From NCBI RefSeq assembly GCF_021608185.1, contig NZ_JAKIHN010000012.1, positions 1 to 49,495 of the forward strand: a stretch of 49,495 nucleotides of DNA, given 5' to 3'. Made by a program: the position numbers and the translations under genes. The notes under the pieces were generated by a model. That model made no database searches, was not told the DNA's origin, and worked only from the letters and a program-made list of their open reading frames with translations. The first letter of the stretch is position 1. Every line of letters starts with the position of its first letter. This DNA is from Flavobacterium anseongense. GTDB taxonomy: Bacteria; Bacteroidota; Bacteroidia; Flavobacteriales; Flavobacteriaceae. Positions 44,945-49,495 of this stretch are shown here, piece by piece.

Positions 44945-45916
44945 TTAAAAGAATCGTGGGGATTTATCGTAACCTGCACCTTTACCGGAGAGTTTACCTA
45001 AATCTAAATCAAATAGTACAAAAACTTCGTGTGAACCCGAATTAAACGCTCCCAAATTGGAAAGCGTATAATCATAAGAATAACCTATTCTCAATGTTGG
45101 CGTTACATAAAAACTAGCTAAACCGCTAACCGAATCTCCCATTCGGTATCCAACTCCGGCTTCAAATTTATTGTTGATTAAAACATTGGTTGTCAAATCT
45201 AATGCAACCGGTGCGCCTTCAACTCCTTTGGCCATAAAGGCAGGTTTGAGTTTGAAGTTATCATTTCCGTTAAACGTAAACACATAACCACCAGTCATAA
45301 AAAAGTGAACCGATTCAACACCACTTCCGGCGTGACCGTTTATGGTTTCAATATGCCTTGATGTCATTAAGTTTGGTGCTGAAAACCCAAGGTAATAGTT
45401 CGAGCCAAACAGGTAAGTACCGGCTCCAATATTCGGAAACGTTTGGTTTATGTTATTCTGAAACGCAGGATCGGGAACCGGATCAGTAAGTACAAATCCG
45501 TTGAAATTAGTATCAAACAAAGTAACTCCGGCTTTTAATCCGAAAGAAAGTTTAGTAGTTTCTCCTAATGGTAAAACATAGGCAAAGTCAGCAAAAATAT
45601 TGTTCTCTTTCACAACATCTCCAATTTCATCATGAACAACAGAGATACCGATTTCTACTCTCTTAGATAAAGGTTTGTGGGCAAAAAAGGTTTGGGTTGT
45701 TGGTGCGCCTTTTATTCCAACCCATTGTGCGCGATATAATCCTCCCATATTAATAACATCAGCATTATCTGTTGCATAAGCCGGATTCATGACGCTCATA
45801 TTATACATATAGTGAGTAAACTGCGGATCTTGTTGTGCACTTAATTTTGATGTTAAAAAAACAACAAGCAGTACTAAGAGGTATTTAATAATTTTATGTT
45901 TCATAGTTGCACTCAT
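44945..45916 (-). CDS. PorP/SprF family type IX secretion-associated outer-membrane protein
   Basis: 323 aa. The signal peptide ends SKLSAQ, and the mature start QDPQFTHYMYNMSVMNPAYA is the diagnostic PorP/SprF opening. A series of barrel strands follows, ending in LDLGKLSGKG. PorP/SprF proteins are needed for export or surface attachment of the partner adhesin encoded next to them (SprF for SprB). Here the partner is the repeat protein 7 bp upstream. ATG 45916 and an in-frame ATG four codons on (MKHKIIKYL) are both possible starts. Confidence 0.92.
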   Translation of the reverse strand: MSATMKHKIIKYLLVLLVVFLTSKLSAQQDPQFTHYMYNMSVMNPAYATDNADVINMGGLYRAQWVGIKGAPTTQTFFAHKPLSKRVEIGISVVHDEIGDVVKENNIFADFAYVLPLGETTKLSFGLKAGVTLFDTNFNGFVLTDPVPDPAFQNNINQTFPNIGAGTYLFGSNYYLGFSAPNLMTSRHIETINGHAGSGVESVHFFMTGGYVFTFNGNDNFKLKPAFMAKGVEGAPVALDLTTNVLINNKFEAGVGYRMGDSVSGLASFYVTPTLRIGYSYDYTLSNLGAFNSGSHEVFVLFDLDLGKLSGKGAGYDKSPRFF

Positions 45917-45923
45917 TTGTACT

Positions 45924-48900
45924 TTATCTGTTTAGATATAATCTGCCTTGAATAGCTTTTCTTGTTCCATCTCTGAAATCTAAGATGTAGAAATAAACTC
46001 CTGTTGGTAGTAATTTATCGCCTAAATTCAAACCGCCTTCCGTGGTTGTTCCATCCCAATTCTCTTTATTTCTGTTTCCTGTATAGATTAAGCTTCCGTA
46101 GCGATTGTATATTTCCAATTTGAAATTTGGATAAAGAATAGCAAGATTCGGAATTTCAAATGTGTCGTTTATACCATCGTTGTTTGGAGAGAAACCATCC
46201 GGAATGATAACATCACAAACCGTTAAATCAACAGTAACCGAAAGACGCAGGCTTTCACAACCGGTTGCAGAAACTACTGCTCCATAATATGTTACTCCAT
46301 TTATCAATAAGTCAGAAGGATTGTAAGCTGTTCCGCCTGTTAATGCATCATACCAAATCATAGTTGGCGTTCCAACAATATTTGCTGATAAGTCGGCGAT
46401 GGTTGGCGCAGGGACATTGGTTCCGCAGAAAAGCTCTCCTCTATCAATTAACACCGGTGCAGGGTCTGATACGACATCGAAATTCCCTGCTAATGCAGCT
46501 GCTCCATTTAATCCACAAGTATTGCTCGGAGAAGTTAGGTCAGTAATTTGAATTGTTGTCTGCCCGTTATTTAGTATGCTTGCACCAGGTATTATGAATG
46601 TTGCACCACCATTGGTAAAGGTTACCGAAATAGTAGCTGTTCCTGAATTTGCTCCTGATAACTGATAAGTCAATGAATAAGTTCCATCAGGTAAATTACT
46701 AATTCCGGTTATGGTAACATTACTGTCCGAATTAGGGCAAGTATCCTGAGCTGAAACAGTAGCTGTACCGGCATTTGGAATTGGATTAATAGTGAAATTA
46801 GCCGTAGCATTCTCACCAGCATTAGTACAACCTGTTGCGGCTATTATTCCGTTAACGGTTAACGTATAATTTCCTGCAGTAGTAAATACTGTTGACGGAA
46901 CCGCAAATTGTCCAACGCCTGACGTTACAGTAACATCGCCCGAATTTCCTGTTACCGGAGTTGCGCCCGGAATAGAATAATTAAATTGATAAACTCCATC
47001 AGGTAAGTTTATAGCACCGTTTATATTCACTGTTATACCATTTCCAAGACAAACATTGGCAATACTTAGATTTGCATTATCGATATCTGCTAATGGTCTT
47101 ATAATTAATTGTATAGCAACGTTTACTAGTATGTTGGTACAAGTTGTTGCATTGTTAGTGATACTGGTAAATGAAATTACTGTTGTTCCTACATTCGGAA
47201 TTGATGCTGTTGGAATCGTAAAGTTTCCGATACCGGCAGCAATGGTAACTATTACAGATTGACCTGCTAAAGTGTTGCTTCCGCTCAAATCATAATTTAA
47301 AGTGTAGGTTCCATCAACCATTCCGTTCAGATTCACAATAGCATTAGTTCCAATACAAGTTGGTGATGTCGAAATGTTCAGTGTTGTTAATTGTGGATTA
47401 GCATAAACTGTAAATTGCACCTGTTCCGTATCCGGACCGCAGGCATTGTCTACTCTATAAGTATAAGTGTAAGTTCCTGCCGAAAAACCGCTGATGTTTA
47501 TCGGTGAAGTTACTACCACAGAAGCACTATCTGTCCAAACTCCACCAGCATCTTCACCATTTAAAAGTGCGGCTAAATCAATTATTCCGACTGATGGACA
47601 AACAGATGTTAAACCTGTAAATGTTCCTGCTGTTAATGGAGCAACTACGGCAAATGTAATGTTCGCATCTTCATTCATATTAGAACAACCTGTTGTGGTG
47701 GTAATGCTGCTAATAGTAATTGTATAACTTCCAACTGTTGCAAAAACCGAAGCCGGAATTGTGAACTGACCATTTCCACCTGTTATGGTAATGTCTCCTG
47801 AGTTACCTGTTGCTGGAGTTCCTGTCGGAATGCTGTAATTGAATTGATAAACACCATCCGGAAGATTCGTTGCATTTGATATTACAACGGTTGCTACACT
47901 TCCAATACAAATAGTAGAAACCGCAATATTGGCATTATCAATTTGAACTATCGGATTGATAACAATTGTTCCAACCGCATTGCTCAAAGCTATTAAACAA
48001 GTCGTTGTTAGATCTTGAATAGTATTGAATGTAATTGTGGTTGTACCGATATTAGGAACGTTGGCTGCAGGAATAGTAAAGCTACCATTTCCACCAGAAA
48101 CTACTACCGTTACGTTCTGATTTGCAAGTGTATTGCTTCCGCTTAAATCATAGTTCAAAGTGTATGTACCATCTACCATTCCGGTTAAATTCACGGTCAC
48201 ATCTAAACCAATACAAATCGGAGAAATGGTAATATTAGAAGAAGCTATTATCGGATTTGGCAACACTGTAAACTGTACATCTTGTGTATCAGTTCCACAT
48301 GAATTTGTTACCGAATAAGTATAGGTATAAGTTCCGGCAACAAAAGCAGAAATATCTACTGGTGTAGTTGCAGACCAAGTGCCTCCGGCATCCTGACCTG
48401 TTAATAAAGTATTCAAATCAATAGTTCCAACCGAAGTACAAACCGGAGGAATTGTAACTGCATCACCCGCATTTGGCAACGGATTTACAATCACAGTTAC
48501 CGTTGAAGTTCCGTCTGCACAAGGAGAAGTTCCCAATACTGTATAAGTGAAATGATAGGTTCCAACACCAACTGCCGATGGGTTAAAAAAATTGTTTATC
48601 AATGCACCGGTAGCATCATCATCACTCCAGTTTCCGGCATCCTGAGTTCCATCTAAACCAGTAAATAAATCAAGAGAAGTCACATTCGCACAAGTGTTTA
48701 ATGTTTGTCCAACTCCACCTGTATTTGGTGCTTGAGTTATAGAAACAGTTACTGTTGCGGCTGAAGGTGTAATACAAGTACTTCCAACGGTATATGTATA
48801 CGTTCCGGCTGTATCAATTGTTGGATCAAAAAATCCGGTTCCGCTGGCTAAAGCTGGTGACCAAATCCCACCTGTTTGTGGTGTTCCTCCAAGAGAAAGA

Positions 48901-49495
48901 AATAAATCTTCGGGAGAACCATTTGAGCAAAATGTTTTAGTTCCATCTGTCCCAGCATCCGGAATTGGGTTCACTGTTACCGATATTGTAGCAATGTCAT
49001 TTGAACAAGGTGCTGTTCCAGACAAAGTATAGGTATAATTCCCTTGTGGATCAACTGCTGGGTCAAAAACTCCTGATCCACTCGCCATAGCTGGCACCCA
49101 TGTTCCTCCTACTTCAGCATTTGGACCTAATAATAAAAATAAATCTTGAGCAGGATTGTTTATACAAATCACAAGTGAATTATCATTTCCGGCTTCAGGA
49201 CCTTGAGTAACTACAACTGTAACAGTGGCTGTATCATCAACACAAGGTGCAATTCCTGCAACTGTATATGTATAAACCCCTGAAGGATCTACTGCAGGAT
49301 TAAAAGTCCCACTACCACTTGCTAAAGCTGGTGACCAAGTTCCTCCGGCTTGAGGTGTTCCTAACAAAGAATTAAATAAATCTACAGCATTTTGATTAGA
49401 ACAAATATCCAATGTTCCATCATTCCCAGCATCTGCTAAAGGATTAATTACAACGGTAGTTTGTCCCGGTAAACTCGGACAGGTAGTTGTCGTAT
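45924..49495 (-). CDS. Repeat-rich surface adhesin with T9SS type B sorting domain (5' end outside window)
   Basis: 1189 residues visible, open through the right edge. A TTG at 49412 is simply an internal Leu codon (NDGTLDICSNQ). From the edge inward there are three to four units of about 80 aa (GGTWSPALASGSGTFNPAVDP, YTYTV), then a longer Ig-like module duplicated at an 858-bp period. Before the C-terminus is an Ig-like 'TPTMIWYDALTGGTAYNPS' module. The last 95 residues or so are the gliding-motility-associated type B sorting domain (IPDGFSPNNDGINDTFEI ... LKIYNRYG-like NRYGSLIYTG, GVYFYILDF, GRLYLNR). It is exported by T9SS and helped by the adjacent PorP/SprF protein. Confidence 0.9.
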   Translation of the reverse strand, partial: TTTTCPSLPGQTTVVINPLADAGNDGTLDICSNQNAVDLFNSLLGTPQAGGTWSPALASGSGTFNPAVDPSGVYTYTVAGIAPCVDDTATVTVVVTQGPEAGNDNSLVICINNPAQDLFLLLGPNAEVGGTWVPAMASGSGVFDPAVDPQGNYTYTLSGTAPCSNDIATISVTVNPIPDAGTDGTKTFCSNGSPEDLFLSLGGTPQTGGIWSPALASGTGFFDPTIDTAGTYTYTVGSTCITPSAATVTVSITQAPNTGGVGQTLNTCANVTSLDLFTGLDGTQDAGNWSDDDATGALINNFFNPSAVGVGTYHFTYTVLGTSPCADGTSTVTVIVNPLPNAGDAVTIPPVCTSVGTIDLNTLLTGQDAGGTWSATTPVDISAFVAGTYTYTYSVTNSCGTDTQDVQFTVLPNPIIASSNITISPICIGLDVTVNLTGMVDGTYTLNYDLSGSNTLANQNVTVVVSGGNGSFTIPAANVPNIGTTTITFNTIQDLTTTCLIALSNAVGTIVINPIVQIDNANIAVSTICIGSVATVVISNATNLPDGVYQFNYSIPTGTPATGNSGDITITGGNGQFTIPASVFATVGSYTITISSITTTTGCSNMNEDANITFAVVAPLTAGTFTGLTSVCPSVGIIDLAALLNGEDAGGVWTDSASVVVTSPINISGFSAGTYTYTYRVDNACGPDTEQVQFTVYANPQLTTLNISTSPTCIGTNAIVNLNGMVDGTYTLNYDLSGSNTLAGQSVIVTIAAGIGNFTIPTASIPNVGTTVISFTSITNNATTCTNILVNVAIQLIIRPLADIDNANLSIANVCLGNGITVNINGAINLPDGVYQFNYSIPGATPVTGNSGDVTVTSGVGQFAVPSTVFTTAGNYTLTVNGIIAATGCTNAGENATANFTINPIPNAGTATVSAQDTCPNSDSNVTITGISNLPDGTYSLTYQLSGANSGTATISVTFTNGGATFIIPGASILNNGQTTIQITDLTSPSNTCGLNGAAALAGNFDVVSDPAPVLIDRGELFCGTNVPAPTIADLSANIVGTPTMIWYDALTGGTAYNPSDLLINGVTYYGAVVSATGCESLRLSVTVDLTVCDVIIPDGFSPNNDGINDTFEIPNLAILYPNFKLEIYNRYGSLIYTGNRNKENWDGTTTEGGLNLGDKLLPTGVYFYILDFRDGTRKAIQGRLYLNR
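46790..48460 (-). repeat. Duplicated 858-bp module inside the adhesin
   Basis: Matching blocks at 46969/47827 and 47281/48139 are both 858 bp (286 residues) apart, with small indels elsewhere. Each unit holds two Ig-like domains with LPDGVYQFNYSIP and VDGTYTLNYDLSGS motifs. Confidence 0.8.

Noticed and set aside
49410..49412. TTG as start of the right-edge adhesin
   Set aside because: The frame stays open to 49495 and the repeat pattern continues across it, so this is an internal Leu codon.
46000..49495. CRISPR array
   Set aside because: The repeats are long, in frame, diverged and coding for Ig-like domains. There is no short identical repeat with unique spacers, and no cas genes.
1..49495. 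tRNA or rRNA genes, prophage or insertion sequence
   Set aside because: I found no stretch resembling a tRNA cloverleaf, rRNA, transposase, phage structural genes or IS ends. Almost all of the sequence is occupied by recognisable genes.

Overview
The window looks like chromosomal DNA of a Flavobacterium-like member of the Bacteroidota. The grounds are low GC content, several start-proximal TAnnTTTG elements (three with a TTG 20-22 bp upstream), type IX secretion (T9SS) cargo and PorP/SprF and PorE-like partners, and gene families typical of Flavobacteriaceae (DUF4834, YfhO, PafA, a fused E1 alpha/beta dehydrogenase). I cannot name a species.

Layout. 1-1545 (-): start of a giant SprB-repeat surface protein that runs off the left edge. 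1546-2038: no gene seen. 2039-4125 (-): an acetyltransferase and an outer-membrane protein. 4251-9819 (+): an envelope or glycan run (DUF4834, YfhO, glycosyltransferase, flippase). 9888-14457 (+): DUF885 lipoprotein, double SRPBCC protein, VOC protein, secreted M20 amidohydrolase. 14493-15890 (-): phosphoglucosamine mutase. 16067-22893 (+): AcpH-like hydrolase, ClC-CBS channel, UvrA, GNAT, LOG protein. 22975-28108 (+): a coupled MBOAT / SGNH / degenerate M1-like trio, probably for modifying an exported polymer. 28296-38216 (+): E1 alpha/beta fusion, gltB, gltD, lysA. 38204-40140: a small accessory segment. 40214-41305 (+): an acyltransferase. 41310-42923 (-): alkaline phosphatase PafA. 43044-49495 (-): a T9SS surface operon (repeat adhesin with a type B sorting domain, then PorP/SprF, then a PorE-like OmpA protein), open at the right edge.

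The most unusual part is 38204-40140. The last codons of lysA plus its terminator occur twice as a 41-bp direct repeat with 2 mismatches, 1896 bp apart, like the ends of an inserted segment. Inside it, a DUF4375/DMP19-like gene is bounded by an inverted GTTATGGGC / GCCCATAAC pair. It is followed by a roughly 140-bp imperfect hairpin ending in GTTATGCG, with unpaired extra bases in one arm. That is the layout of an integron gene cassette with its attC site, yet no integrase is present. A second unusual theme is a set of short tandem heptamers and octamers, three of the four arranged as large palindromes, placed at gene ends or between genes.

Most of the rest is ordinary core metabolism, repair and envelope biology.
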